A stretch of 6,274 bases of DNA from Bacteroidota bacterium. Its GTDB lineage: Bacteria; Bacteroidota; Ignavibacteria; UBA10030; UBA8401. Positions within the stretch are counted from its first letter, which is position 1, and each line of letters begins with the position of its first letter. The notes under the pieces were generated by a model, which made no database searches, was not told where the DNA came from, and was given only the letters and a program-made list of their open reading frames with translations. The stretch lies in assembly GCA_003456055.1 (NCBI GenBank), contig DMPG01000092.1, forward strand, positions 1 through 6,274, read 5' to 3'. Positions 1 through 6,274 of this stretch are shown piece by piece. The translations under genes and the position numbers were made by a program.

Positions 1-564
1 GTTGTACGGATGCATCGGTACTGCAGGGAGAATGATATTCCATACCGTGTTGATTTTGTGCCTGATCCTGTCTGTTGGACCGAAGCTCCTGAAACATTGA
101 AAATTCTTGGCCGCCAGCGAAATCGGTGGCATCGAGGATTGCTGGATACATTGTTGATCCATAGAAAAATGTTGTTCAATAAGCGATACGGAGTTCTCGG
201 ATTAGTAAGTGTGCCGTATTTTGCGATCATAGAATTATTCGGACCGGTGATCGAAGCAGTTGGGTATGTTGCCGTTGGAGTCGGATTTTATTTGGGGATG
301 GTGAATATCGAGATCTTTACGTTATTCTTTATTGTATCGGTAATTTACGGTGTGATGTTCTCTATTAGTGCGGTGATGCTTGAAGAAATATCATTTCACC
401 GTTATCCCAGAACTCGTGACCTTCTAAAATTATTAGTGCTTGGTGTAGTGGAGAATTTTGGTTACCGACAGATCACAGTCTGGTGGAGGATCAAAGCGTT
501 TTGGGATTATTGGCGCGGTGTAAAAACATGGGGTGCAATGACACGTGTAGGTTTTAAAAAATAA
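1..564 (+). CDS. Processive family 2 glycosyltransferase, C-terminal part (5' end outside window)
   Basis: The reading frame is open from base 1, so the ATG at position 10 is an internal Met and not the start. Only about 187 codons of a larger inner-membrane enzyme are present. The visible end of the catalytic domain includes the acceptor-side QxxRW signature as QRNRW (bases 115-129), preceded by a VPDPVCWTEAPET stretch. This is the usual pattern in PgaC/NodC/BcsA-like enzymes that polymerise and extrude a beta-linked polysaccharide. About three to four hydrophobic segments follow (roughly residues 62-101, 103-126 and 140-155 of the visible part), then a basic tail ending FKK. The nucleotide-binding and DxD parts lie upstream and cannot be checked. 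There is no sign of a C-terminal PilZ domain. The gene is followed after 48 bases by the LTA-synthase-like gene. The family is secure; the sugar and product are unknown. E. coli YaiP is a GT2 encoded next to yaiO, a similar pairing. Confidence 0.9.
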   Translation, partial: VVRMHRYCRENDIPYRVDFVPDPVCWTEAPETLKILGRQRNRWHRGLLDTLLIHRKMLFNKRYGVLGLVSVPYFAIIELFGPVIEAVGYVAVGVGFYLGMVNIEIFTLFFIVSVIYGVMFSISAVMLEEISFHRYPRTRDLLKLLVLGVVENFGYRQITVWWRIKAFWDYWRGVKTWGAMTRVGFKK

Positions 565-612
565 CAATCAATAACAACTGAAGAAATCAAAACCATCGTC
601 ATTCTAAAAGAA

Positions 613-3078
613 ATGATAGAAAAAATCGTAAACCGGCTGCTCTATACTGCTCGTCCATTTGTTCTTGTGAATGGTGCGGCATACATTATTTTCTTGCTGA
701 TCCGGTGCTACGAATTATTTATGGTCGTCGGTGCATTGCAGGGGGGATCGGGTCAGAGTAGTTTGATCATTCAAGCACTTGTGCTTGATCTCTTCGTTGT
801 GGCAGCGGTGATGTTTGTATTGTCATTGTTATTTTTTCTATTTTCATCGTTACTGAACGAACGGACGGCTTTAAAGATCCATTTGGTGCTGTTATTATTG
901 GCAGTGTATGGTGCAATGGCACTGACGCAATATTTTTCAATTACTCTTATCCCGCTCAGTTCGGATCTTTACGGTTATTCGCTGAATGATATTAAAGAAA
1001 CGGTCAATGCTTCCGGCGGCATATCTATTGCAGGGCTGATCGGATTTTTAGCTGTTGGCGCAGTGATTTTGTTGCTCCCAAAAATAGTTGGAAATCTTCC
1101 TCTGCCAAAGTTCATCATCTATGGTTTTTATGGCATCTCGTTATTCTCAATGCCGATACTTCTATTGATACAACCTTCACCGCGTGATTTTTCTACAGAG
1201 ATTGAATACAATATTGTGGAAAATAAAATGCTGTATTTCTCACAGCAATCATTCCATTATTTTTTCCGCGGTCAATTAGCCGATAAAAAATATTCCTCTG
1301 AAGAATATCCATTGTTGAAAGAGGCTGACTATAGTGATGTGATCGGAAATTATTTCAATACAAAGCCTGAGAAACCCAATATTGTCTTTATCATTGTTGA
1401 AGGATTAGGGAGCGCGTTTGTTGAGGATGGAACCTATCAAGGTTTCACTCCATTTATAGATTCTCTTTCGCATTATAGTTTAACCTGGAAAAATTTTCTC
1501 AGCACTTCCGGACGAACCTTTGGCGTCCTTCCATCATTAGCGGCTTCATTACCGTTTGATCGAAAAGGTTTTATGGATCTCGGAATGACCATGCCGGACC
1601 ATCGATCGCTCTTCACGTTATTGAAAGAGAATGGATATACAACTTCGTATTATTATGGGGGCAAAATAGATTTTGATATGCAGAATGTGTTTCTCGAACG
1701 GCAGGGAGTGGATAATATTATTGATGAAGGGGATTTTTTCCTACCGTATGAAAAATCTCCCGCAATGGAAACCGGGTTTTCGTGGGGATACGCAGACTGG
1801 GATTTATTCAATCGCTCTTTTGAAGTGATCCAAACAACGAATCACTATCCTCGATTTGATGTTTACATGACCCTTTCGACCCATGAACCATTCTTACCGC
1901 CGAATAAAGAATTGTATGATCTGCAATTTGAACAGAAGATTGCACAAATGAATGGTGAACCTGAAAAACAGGAGCGATATAAACGATATAAAGATATTTT
2001 TGTATCATTATTGTATGCCGATGATGCAATTCGAAATTTTATTGAGCAATACAAAAAGCGAAACGATTTTTCCAATACCATCGTTGTGATCACCGGTGAT
2101 CATCGGTTAATACCGGTCCCATTCGATACAAAATTAGATCGTTATCGTGTTCCGTTCATACTGTATTCTCCTATGCTCAAAACACCTGCAAAATTTCTCT
2201 CCGTCTCCACTCATGCGGATGTTCCGCCTACGATCCTTGGGTTTTTGAAGAATCATTATGCAATGACACTTCCCAAAGAATCCCACTGGGTTGGGAGTCA
2301 GATTGATACTGTGAAAGGATTCCGTAATGTTCGCTCCCGCGCTTTTATGCCGTATAAGGGAGAGATATCGGATTATATTGATGGTAAATATTTTCTTTCA
2401 GGCGATCGGCTGTTTGAAGTCACTCAAACATTATTCATCTCAGAAATACAGAATGATAGTGTGAAACAAGCACTTCAGGCGAAGCGCGATGCATTCATTG
2501 CATTATGCGGATATGTCACTTCAAAAAATAAGATCTATCCTGCTGATAGCAGTAAAAAAAATCTAATGCAATCTTCGACTGATGATTCATTATTTGCTAC
2601 AATTGATTCGCTTGGATTGAACAGCGACCAAATGTTCTTGAGTGCTAGAGACAGTGCCTTCCGCGGGAACTACGAATACGCCCGAACCTTTTGCGCGAGG
2701 TTGTTAGCAATCAATCCAGACTATCATGATGTACGTTCATTAATGGCAAGAACGTTGGCTTGGGAGCGCCGGTATAATGAAGCAAGGATTCAGTTCAACG
2801 AAGTTTTGCGCCGAGCGCCGAATTATTCCGATGCGTATTTTGGATTAGCTCAGGTAGATTATTGGAATGGAAACATTGATGATGCAATGAAACATATTAC
2901 ACTTTCAGTGCAATTGCTCCCCCGAAATATCGAAGCACGAATGTTCAAAGCCCGGATGCATTATGCATCAGCGAATGATGTTGATGCGCTGAAAGAATTG
3001 AATGAGATCCTTCAGCAGAATTCTCAATATACTGAAGCAAAGGAATTAAAAGAAAAAATCAAATCGGTGATCCAATGA
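613..3078 (+). CDS. LTA synthase/phosphoglycerol-transferase-type sulfatase-fold enzyme with C-terminal TPR module
   Basis: This 821-residue protein has five predicted membrane helices in the first 190 residues (about 13-40, 50-80, 86-110, 136-158, 166-187), followed by an extracytoplasmic alkaline-phosphatase-superfamily domain (about 253-600). The metal and catalytic elements of the LtaS/MdoB group are visible: KPNIVFIIVEG with E263, SGRTFG with candidate nucleophile T302, WGYADWD (391-397), STHEPF with H424, and TGDH with D496-H497. Known relatives transfer phosphoglycerol or phosphoethanolamine-type groups onto teichoic acids or glucans; the substrate here is unknown. Unusually, residues 678-818 form about four TPRs, which classical LtaS lacks. 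That module aligns without gaps to the TPR domain of the next gene. ATG 613 is the only sensible start, because no other good start lies between it and the in-frame stop at 562; its ribosome site is only an A-rich AAAAGAA. The last bases (ATGA, 3075-3078) overlap the next start codon, which suggests translational coupling. Confidence 0.88.
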   Translation: MIEKIVNRLLYTARPFVLVNGAAYIIFLLIRCYELFMVVGALQGGSGQSSLIIQALVLDLFVVAAVMFVLSLLFFLFSSLLNERTALKIHLVLLLLAVYGAMALTQYFSITLIPLSSDLYGYSLNDIKETVNASGGISIAGLIGFLAVGAVILLLPKIVGNLPLPKFIIYGFYGISLFSMPILLLIQPSPRDFSTEIEYNIVENKMLYFSQQSFHYFFRGQLADKKYSSEEYPLLKEADYSDVIGNYFNTKPEKPNIVFIIVEGLGSAFVEDGTYQGFTPFIDSLSHYSLTWKNFLSTSGRTFGVLPSLAASLPFDRKGFMDLGMTMPDHRSLFTLLKENGYTTSYYYGGKIDFDMQNVFLERQGVDNIIDEGDFFLPYEKSPAMETGFSWGYADWDLFNRSFEVIQTTNHYPRFDVYMTLSTHEPFLPPNKELYDLQFEQKIAQMNGEPEKQERYKRYKDIFVSLLYADDAIRNFIEQYKKRNDFSNTIVVITGDHRLIPVPFDTKLDRYRVPFILYSPMLKTPAKFLSVSTHADVPPTILGFLKNHYAMTLPKESHWVGSQIDTVKGFRNVRSRAFMPYKGEISDYIDGKYFLSGDRLFEVTQTLFISEIQNDSVKQALQAKRDAFIALCGYVTSKNKIYPADSSKKNLMQSSTDDSLFATIDSLGLNSDQMFLSARDSAFRGNYEYARTFCARLLAINPDYHDVRSLMARTLAWERRYNEARIQFNEVLRRAPNYSDAYFGLAQVDYWNGNIDDAMKHITLSVQLLPRNIEARMFKARMHYASANDVDALKELNEILQQNSQYTEAKELKEKIKSVIQ

Positions 3079-3626
3079 AAAACAGACTAAAAAATATTCT
3101 TTTCGGAAAAAGATTATCTGCGTTATGGATAATCGCTTTTTCGCAGATCCTTTTTTCACAAACAATGCTCGACTCGTTGGATGCTGACGAGCTCTTTAAT
3201 CGTGCCCGTCCGCTTGCATTTAACGGCCAGCGTGATTCTGCGCGGATGCTTCTGAAACTTGCACTGCAAGAGAGTCCGAACTATGTGGATATACGAATAT
3301 TCTATGCTCGAACGCTAGCGTGGGATGGTATGCGGGATGAAGCCCGAAAGGAATTAAGAACGGTATTCAATCAAAAACCATTCAATATTGAGGCATTGCT
3401 CTTTGCAATTGATGTTGAAATGTGGGACGATAAACCAAGCGAAGCGTTAAAGATTTGCGTCACCGCCTTAAGAAAATTTCCAAACAACGAAGAATTTCTT
3501 TTACAAAAAGCAAAGATCCTTCGTGCTCTGAATCGTGAGAACGAAGCATTGATCACATTGACAATCTTGGAGGATATTAATCCCTCTAACCCTGAAGTTC
3601 CGGCTATGCGTGAATCGATAAAATCG
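2644..3626 (+). other. Paralogous TPR modules at the end of one gene and the start of the next
   Basis: Residues 678-818 of the sulfatase-fold protein (bases 2644-3066) and residues 44-184 of the YaiO protein (bases 3204-3626) align over 141 residues without a gap. By hand count about 43 positions are identical. The best block is the identical ARTLAW (residues 712-717 and 78-83), with an upstream AR..AF.G and a shared C-terminal IKS. Between the modules lie only the tail of the first protein, the ATGA junction, and the signal peptide plus a short linker of the second. The DNA copies have diverged, so this is an old protein-level duplication or domain sharing and not a recent DNA repeat. Confidence 0.75.
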
Positions 3627-4358
3627 AATTTTATTATGCATGGAATCAGCGCGAGTGAAACGTATGATTGGTATAATAAATATTACGGATCCAATCATCT
3701 TGTTGCGCTGCAATACAATCGTTCCACATATTTTGGTTCAGTAATTGCTCGTTTAAATTATCGTAATACACGGGGCAAGGACGGATTCCAAATTGAGGTC
3801 GATGCGTATCCCCGGATCATCAGTGGTATCTACGCCTATGTCAGTTATGGCTTCGCTGGTTCGTCCTCATCATTGTTTTCTGAACATCGCGCAGGACTGG
3901 AAGCATTCTTTAAATTGCCCGAAAGTTTTGAAGGATCATTCGGTGCACGATATCTCAATTTCGGTTCCGGAAGCGACATTACAATTTATACGGGATCGTT
4001 CGGATACTATTACAAGGATTATTGGTTTTCTCTGCGGCCATTTGTTACTCCCGGCAGTGTAAGTTTTTCTCGGTCGATCAATTTTACATCGCGGTATTAC
4101 TATAATGGAACTGCTGAGGAGTATGCATCTATAAAAGCAGGCGCAGGATTTTCTCCTGATGAACGAAATTATGATCCCACGAATAGTAATGTCTATCTCC
4201 TTAAAGCACGATCGTTCGGCATTGGATTGCAGAAGCCGTTTGGGATCTATTCGCTGCTGAATGCCGGGATTGATTATACAAGACAGGAATTGAGTTTTAA
4301 TCTAGGCGAATATGTGGAAGTGTATTCTTTTTCTATTGGTTATCGGCATAAATTTTAA
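3075..4358 (+). CDS. YaiO-family outer-membrane beta-barrel with N-terminal periplasmic TPR domain
   Basis: This 427-residue exported protein starts with a basic N-region and a hydrophobic core, with likely signal peptidase cleavage near residues 28-29 (ILFSQT). Residues about 38-184 form TPR-like helical repeats (ARPLAFNGQRDSAR, ARTLAWDGMRDEAR, NEALITLTILEDINP). From about residue 190 to the end the sequence alternates like a transmembrane beta-barrel, rich in Tyr, Phe, Gly and Ser, and finishes SFSIGYRHKF with the terminal Phe typical of outer-membrane proteins. Order, length and end match the YaiO family. In E. coli, yaiO sits beside the GT2 gene yaiP; here a GT2 lies two genes upstream. 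By analogy with PgaA- and BcsC-type proteins (TPR plus barrel) a role in glycan export or modification is plausible, but this barrel is smaller and transport is unproven. ATG 3075 overlaps the previous stop. A weak GGTGA lies 4 bases upstream. Confidence 0.85.
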   Translation: MKNRLKNILFGKRLSALWIIAFSQILFSQTMLDSLDADELFNRARPLAFNGQRDSARMLLKLALQESPNYVDIRIFYARTLAWDGMRDEARKELRTVFNQKPFNIEALLFAIDVEMWDDKPSEALKICVTALRKFPNNEEFLLQKAKILRALNRENEALITLTILEDINPSNPEVPAMRESIKSNFIMHGISASETYDWYNKYYGSNHLVALQYNRSTYFGSVIARLNYRNTRGKDGFQIEVDAYPRIISGIYAYVSYGFAGSSSSLFSEHRAGLEAFFKLPESFEGSFGARYLNFGSGSDITIYTGSFGYYYKDYWFSLRPFVTPGSVSFSRSINFTSRYYYNGTAEEYASIKAGAGFSPDERNYDPTNSNVYLLKARSFGIGLQKPFGIYSLLNAGIDYTRQELSFNLGEYVEVYSFSIGYRHKF

Positions 4359-4362
4359 TTTT

Positions 4363-4374
4363 GGAAGAAAGAAG
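4363..4374 (+). promoter_or_regulatory. Shine-Dalgarno-like purine run favouring a TTG start for trmO
   Basis: The run GGAAGAAAGAAG ends 9 bases before TTG 4384 and is the strongest ribosome-site-like sequence seen at any gene start in the window. It lies in the 25-base gap after the YaiO stop codon. The in-frame ATG at 4312 lies inside the end of the YaiO gene and would add a segment the family does not have. Confidence 0.55.
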
Positions 4375-4383
4375 ATAATTTTT

Positions 4384-5193
4384 TTGCAAGAACTCACGGT
4401 ACATCCTATTGGCATTATTCACACTCCGTATCAGGAAAAATACCATGCACCGCGTCAGCCCGGTGTTGATAAAAATAGTATCATTGGTATCATAGAACTG
4501 TACCCTGATAAAAATTTTGATCAGGCATTGGAAGATCTTGCGGGATTTGAACGTGTGTGGATCATATCGTGGTTCCATAAAAATTCAGAGTGGAAACCAA
4601 AAGTATTGCCGCCGCGAAGCGGAAGAACAAAGCGCGGCGTCTTTGCAACTCGTTCACCGCATCGCCCCAATCCGATCGGTCTTTCGTTGTGCAAACTGAT
4701 CGATGTGAAAGGAAGGATCATTCGCGTTGAAAATCCCGATCTGCTGGATGGAACGCCGATTCTTGATATCAAGCCGTACATTCCATATGCAGAAGCATTT
4801 CCTGATTCTGAAATTGGATGGCTTGCTGAAATAGAAAACACAGAAGATTTACCCTATAGTGTTGAAGTCTCTAATCGTGCAAACGAACAGGCTGCATGGC
4901 TGGAGAAAGAATTTGATATTCATTTGATCGAACGGGCGATTGATATTCTCTCGTTCGATCCATTGCCTCATTCATACCGGAGGATTATGAATGGTGAGAA
5001 TGGCGGATTTGTTATGGCGATCAAATCGTGGCGAATAGAATACACCATCAACGAAAAGAATGTTCTGATTCACTCAATTCAAAGCGGATATCCAAAGGAA
5101 GTCATCGCATCCCGTGATCCGTCGAACGATTCGTTCCATGATCAGGAAGCACATATACAATTTCACGGACGCTGGATGAAAGATTTTGCATGA
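4384..5193 (+). CDS. trmO: tRNA (N6-threonylcarbamoyladenosine(37)-N6)-methyltransferase TrmO (TsaA family)
   Basis: TrmO uses S-adenosylmethionine to N6-methylate t6A37 in certain ANN-decoding tRNAs, for example tRNA-Thr(GGU) in E. coli, and acts in the cytoplasm. From TTG 4384 the protein is 269 residues. The TsaA-like beta-barrel domain spans about 8-141 with the family's hallmark strings: PIGIIHTPY, PRQPG (23-27), RGVFATRSPHRPNPIG (84-99) and DGTPILDIKPYIP (122-134). The C-terminal TrmO region follows, with DPLPHSYRR (192-200) and a closing W-R-I-E-Y strand. The enzyme is slightly longer than E. coli TrmO (about 235 residues); the last 25 or so residues look like an extra tail. An ATG at 4312 is in frame, but it would add a false hydrophobic leader and overlap the YaiO gene by 47 bases. 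The TTG has a good purine-rich site and gives the normal N-terminus. The stop codon overlaps the next start (ATGA, 5190-5193). Function is confident; the start is likely but not certain. Confidence 0.93.
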   Translation: MQELTVHPIGIIHTPYQEKYHAPRQPGVDKNSIIGIIELYPDKNFDQALEDLAGFERVWIISWFHKNSEWKPKVLPPRSGRTKRGVFATRSPHRPNPIGLSLCKLIDVKGRIIRVENPDLLDGTPILDIKPYIPYAEAFPDSEIGWLAEIENTEDLPYSVEVSNRANEQAAWLEKEFDIHLIERAIDILSFDPLPHSYRRIMNGENGGFVMAIKSWRIEYTINEKNVLIHSIQSGYPKEVIASRDPSNDSFHDQEAHIQFHGRWMKDFA

Positions 5194-6005
5194 ACTATTT
5201 TCAATTTTTTCTCTTTATTTTTTTTATTACGAATACCGTTTCAGCACAATTCATTGACCGGATCCATTTCTTTCCGGAAACGACCTATGTTTCACCCTTT
5301 GCCGCCGATGGTCATGCTCATCGTGTGAATGTTGAGAATATTCTTTTTACAAAAAACGTGCGGACTACAATGGGAGGGATATTTCCGATATTGAATATCG
5401 ATATGTTTGGAACGACAACACAGGCGAGTATCAGCGGATCGATCCATTTCGAATTAAATCCGTATGGACAGGCGCATGTTATTTCCAATGATTACTATGT
5501 CGATTTTGTTAAACTTGATGTCCCTTTAACAGAACATTTATTTGCACAAGGCATCGCCGGACATACAAGTCATCACCTGAGTGACAATTGGTATGAACGG
5601 TTGAAACTCACTTCAGCTATACGTTATTCACGCGATTATCTAAAATTATTTTTGATCCGCGAAGCTGGAGTGAATGATCAAATCTATATTGGTGCTGACT
5701 ATGCATATATCTTTACGGTTAATGGTCAGAGGATTAACAAACGTTGGACATTCCAATCAGGCGGAAAAATATCGTTAGTCGAATTGTATAGCAGTATTAT
5801 TCTGTATGGAGCAGTGGATTGCAAAGTACGCCAGGAAGCTGAATTTGCATCCACAAATACTGTACAAATTGGAATTTCAACACCGATGCAACATGGAAAA
5901 GTTCTTCGTATTTCATACCAATTTAGAACCGGACTTGATGAACGCGGACAATTTTATCCTCGACATAGAATGATCAATACGGTAGGTTTTGCTATCGAAC
6001 TGTAA
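5190..6005 (+). CDS. Predicted outer-membrane protein, DUF1207-like
   Basis: The 271-residue product has a clear signal peptide (hydrophobic residues 6-19, cleavage expected after VSA, residue 19). The mature part is about 250 residues of alternating beta-type sequence with no membrane helices, ending NTVGFAIEL, which suggests a small outer-membrane barrel. Several elements recall the DUF1207 family from memory: an FPET..SPFAAD start, the central DVPL....FAQGIAGHTSHHLSDNW (110-134) resembling that family's YHQSSHLGD-type motif, and the closing GLDERGQFY (248-256). No biochemical function is known for that family. The start overlaps the trmO stop (ATGA), so the two are probably co-transcribed and coupled. 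Tandem stops (TAATAA) end the gene. The barrel prediction is fairly safe; the family call is tentative because the similarity was judged by eye. Confidence 0.72.
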   Translation: MNYFQFFLFIFFITNTVSAQFIDRIHFFPETTYVSPFAADGHAHRVNVENILFTKNVRTTMGGIFPILNIDMFGTTTQASISGSIHFELNPYGQAHVISNDYYVDFVKLDVPLTEHLFAQGIAGHTSHHLSDNWYERLKLTSAIRYSRDYLKLFLIREAGVNDQIYIGADYAYIFTVNGQRINKRWTFQSGGKISLVELYSSIILYGAVDCKVRQEAEFASTNTVQIGISTPMQHGKVLRISYQFRTGLDERGQFYPRHRMINTVGFAIEL

Positions 6006-6020
6006 TAATCATTTTACCAA

Positions 6021-6049
6021 TTGATGATGATTCATAAAGACTCTATATT
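6021..6049 (+). promoter_or_regulatory. Candidate sigma70-like promoter upstream of the last gene
   Basis: TTGATG (6021-6026) and TATATT (6044-6049) are separated by exactly 17 bases. They match 4 of 6 and 5 of 6 bases of the -35 and -10 consensus, inside the only intergenic gap near 100 bases. Transcription from about 6056 would leave a leader of roughly 50 bases before ATG 6107. The surrounding DNA is very AT-rich, so chance matches are easy. If the host is a true Bacteroidota member its promoters would follow another consensus. Confidence 0.35.
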
Positions 6050-6106
6050 GAAATAGATATTTTTATTTTTAATACCGTGCAATATAAAAATCATTTTTTG
6101 TTCACC

Positions 6107-6274
6107 ATGAAAAAATTATTGTTATTCGTACTGTTGTTGACAATTTCCAATGCTCAGACGCCCCAAATTGATTCGCTGAAAAAAGCACTCCCTGCGGCGA
6201 GTGGAAAAACACGACTGGATATACTGTTTGTCCTTTCCAATCAATTAGAGAACACTGTTCCCAAACAAGCCATG
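6107..6274 (+). CDS. Exported protein fragment, possibly the N-terminus of a TPR-type sensor (3' end outside window)
   Basis: An ATG at 6107 opens a frame that stays open to the window edge (56 codons). Residues 1-16 (MKKLLLFVLLLTISNA) form a textbook signal peptide with cleavage expected after SNA, before Gln17. The mature start, QIDSLKKAL followed by GKTRLDILFVLSNQLENT and PKQAM, resembles the opening of periplasmic TPR domains. In Bacteroidota and Chlorobiota these often precede a transmembrane helix and a histidine kinase, adenylate cyclase or LuxR-type output domain. Only the first helices are visible, so the output domain is unknown. No Shine-Dalgarno sequence is seen, and the upstream bases are T-rich. 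The gap and candidate promoter before it suggest a separate transcription unit. Confidence 0.7.
   Translation, partial: MKKLLLFVLLLTISNAQTPQIDSLKKALPAASGKTRLDILFVLSNQLENTVPKQAM

Noticed and set aside
10..12. ATG at position 10 as the start of the first gene
   Set aside because: The frame is open upstream to the window edge and the residues around it (VVRMHRY) belong to the interior of the GT2 catalytic domain.
1808..2093. Two overlapping minus-strand open frames (73 and 76 codons) inside the sulfatase domain
   Set aside because: They lie opposite the conserved catalytic region, have no recognisable motif, and are explained by the codon use of the + strand gene.
613..3078. Annotation as a plain arylsulfatase
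   Set aside because: The N-terminal five-helix membrane region, the SGRTFG nucleophile context in place of the C/S-x-P-x-R sulfatase signature, and the TGDH motif fit the LtaS/MdoB group better.
3371..3713. Two minus-strand open frames (61 and 70 codons) opposite the YaiO TPR/barrel junction
   Set aside because: They are short and of shadow composition, with no start signal; the + strand gene accounts for the region.
3793..4062. 89-codon + strand frame inside the YaiO barrel region
   Set aside because: It is out of frame with a well-supported gene, and its product shows no domain or signal peptide.
4333..4841. Minus-strand frames (81 and 106 codons) and a 60-codon + frame across the start of trmO
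   Set aside because: The trmO frame carries all the family motifs here; the others have no recognisable content.
6007..6032. Inverted repeat AATCAT/ATGATT just after the DUF1207-like gene, considered as a terminator
   Set aside because: A 6-base AT-rich stem with a 14-base loop and no following T-run is too weak; chance repeats of this kind are common in such DNA.

Overview
The window reads as a Gram-negative genome of the Bacteroidota/Chlorobiota (FCB) kind, possibly Ignavibacteria-like. The evidence is moderately AT-rich DNA, mostly weak Shine-Dalgarno sequences, signal peptides ending in -SQ or -NAQ/-SAQ, outer-membrane barrels ending in an aromatic or hydrophobic residue, and a TPR-headed sensor-like protein at the right edge. 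The phylum is an inference from style; no rRNA or other marker gene is present.

All genes lie on the + strand and are tightly packed from 1 to 6005. Region 1 (1-4358) is an envelope-glycan cassette with three parts. First is the C-terminal end of a processive, membrane-embedded family 2 glycosyltransferase. Second is an 821-residue membrane-anchored LTA synthase/phosphoglycerol-transferase-type enzyme with a C-terminal TPR module. Third is a YaiO-type protein, a periplasmic TPR domain followed by an outer-membrane beta-barrel, whose start codon overlaps the stop of the previous gene (ATGA). A simple model is that the GT2 makes and extrudes a polysaccharide, the sulfatase-fold enzyme decorates it or a related glycan, and the YaiO barrel with its TPRs handles it at the outer membrane. 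The TPR module at the end of the transferase and the one at the start of the YaiO protein align without gaps over 141 residues, so a shared module links the inner- and outer-membrane proteins.

Region 2 (4384-6005) holds a tRNA-modification gene, trmO (TsaA family), probably starting at TTG. It is joined by a second ATGA overlap to a DUF1207-like predicted outer-membrane protein. With only 25 bases after the YaiO gene, these two may belong to the same transcript.

Region 3 (6006-6274) has a roughly 100-base AT-rich gap with a plausible sigma70-like promoter. It is followed by the first 56 codons of an exported protein that resembles the N-terminus of TPR-containing sensor proteins and runs off the window. 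I found no RNA genes, insertion sequences, CRISPR arrays or convincing terminators. The most unusual item is the sulfatase-fold transferase fused to a YaiO-type TPR module inside a GT2/YaiO operon.
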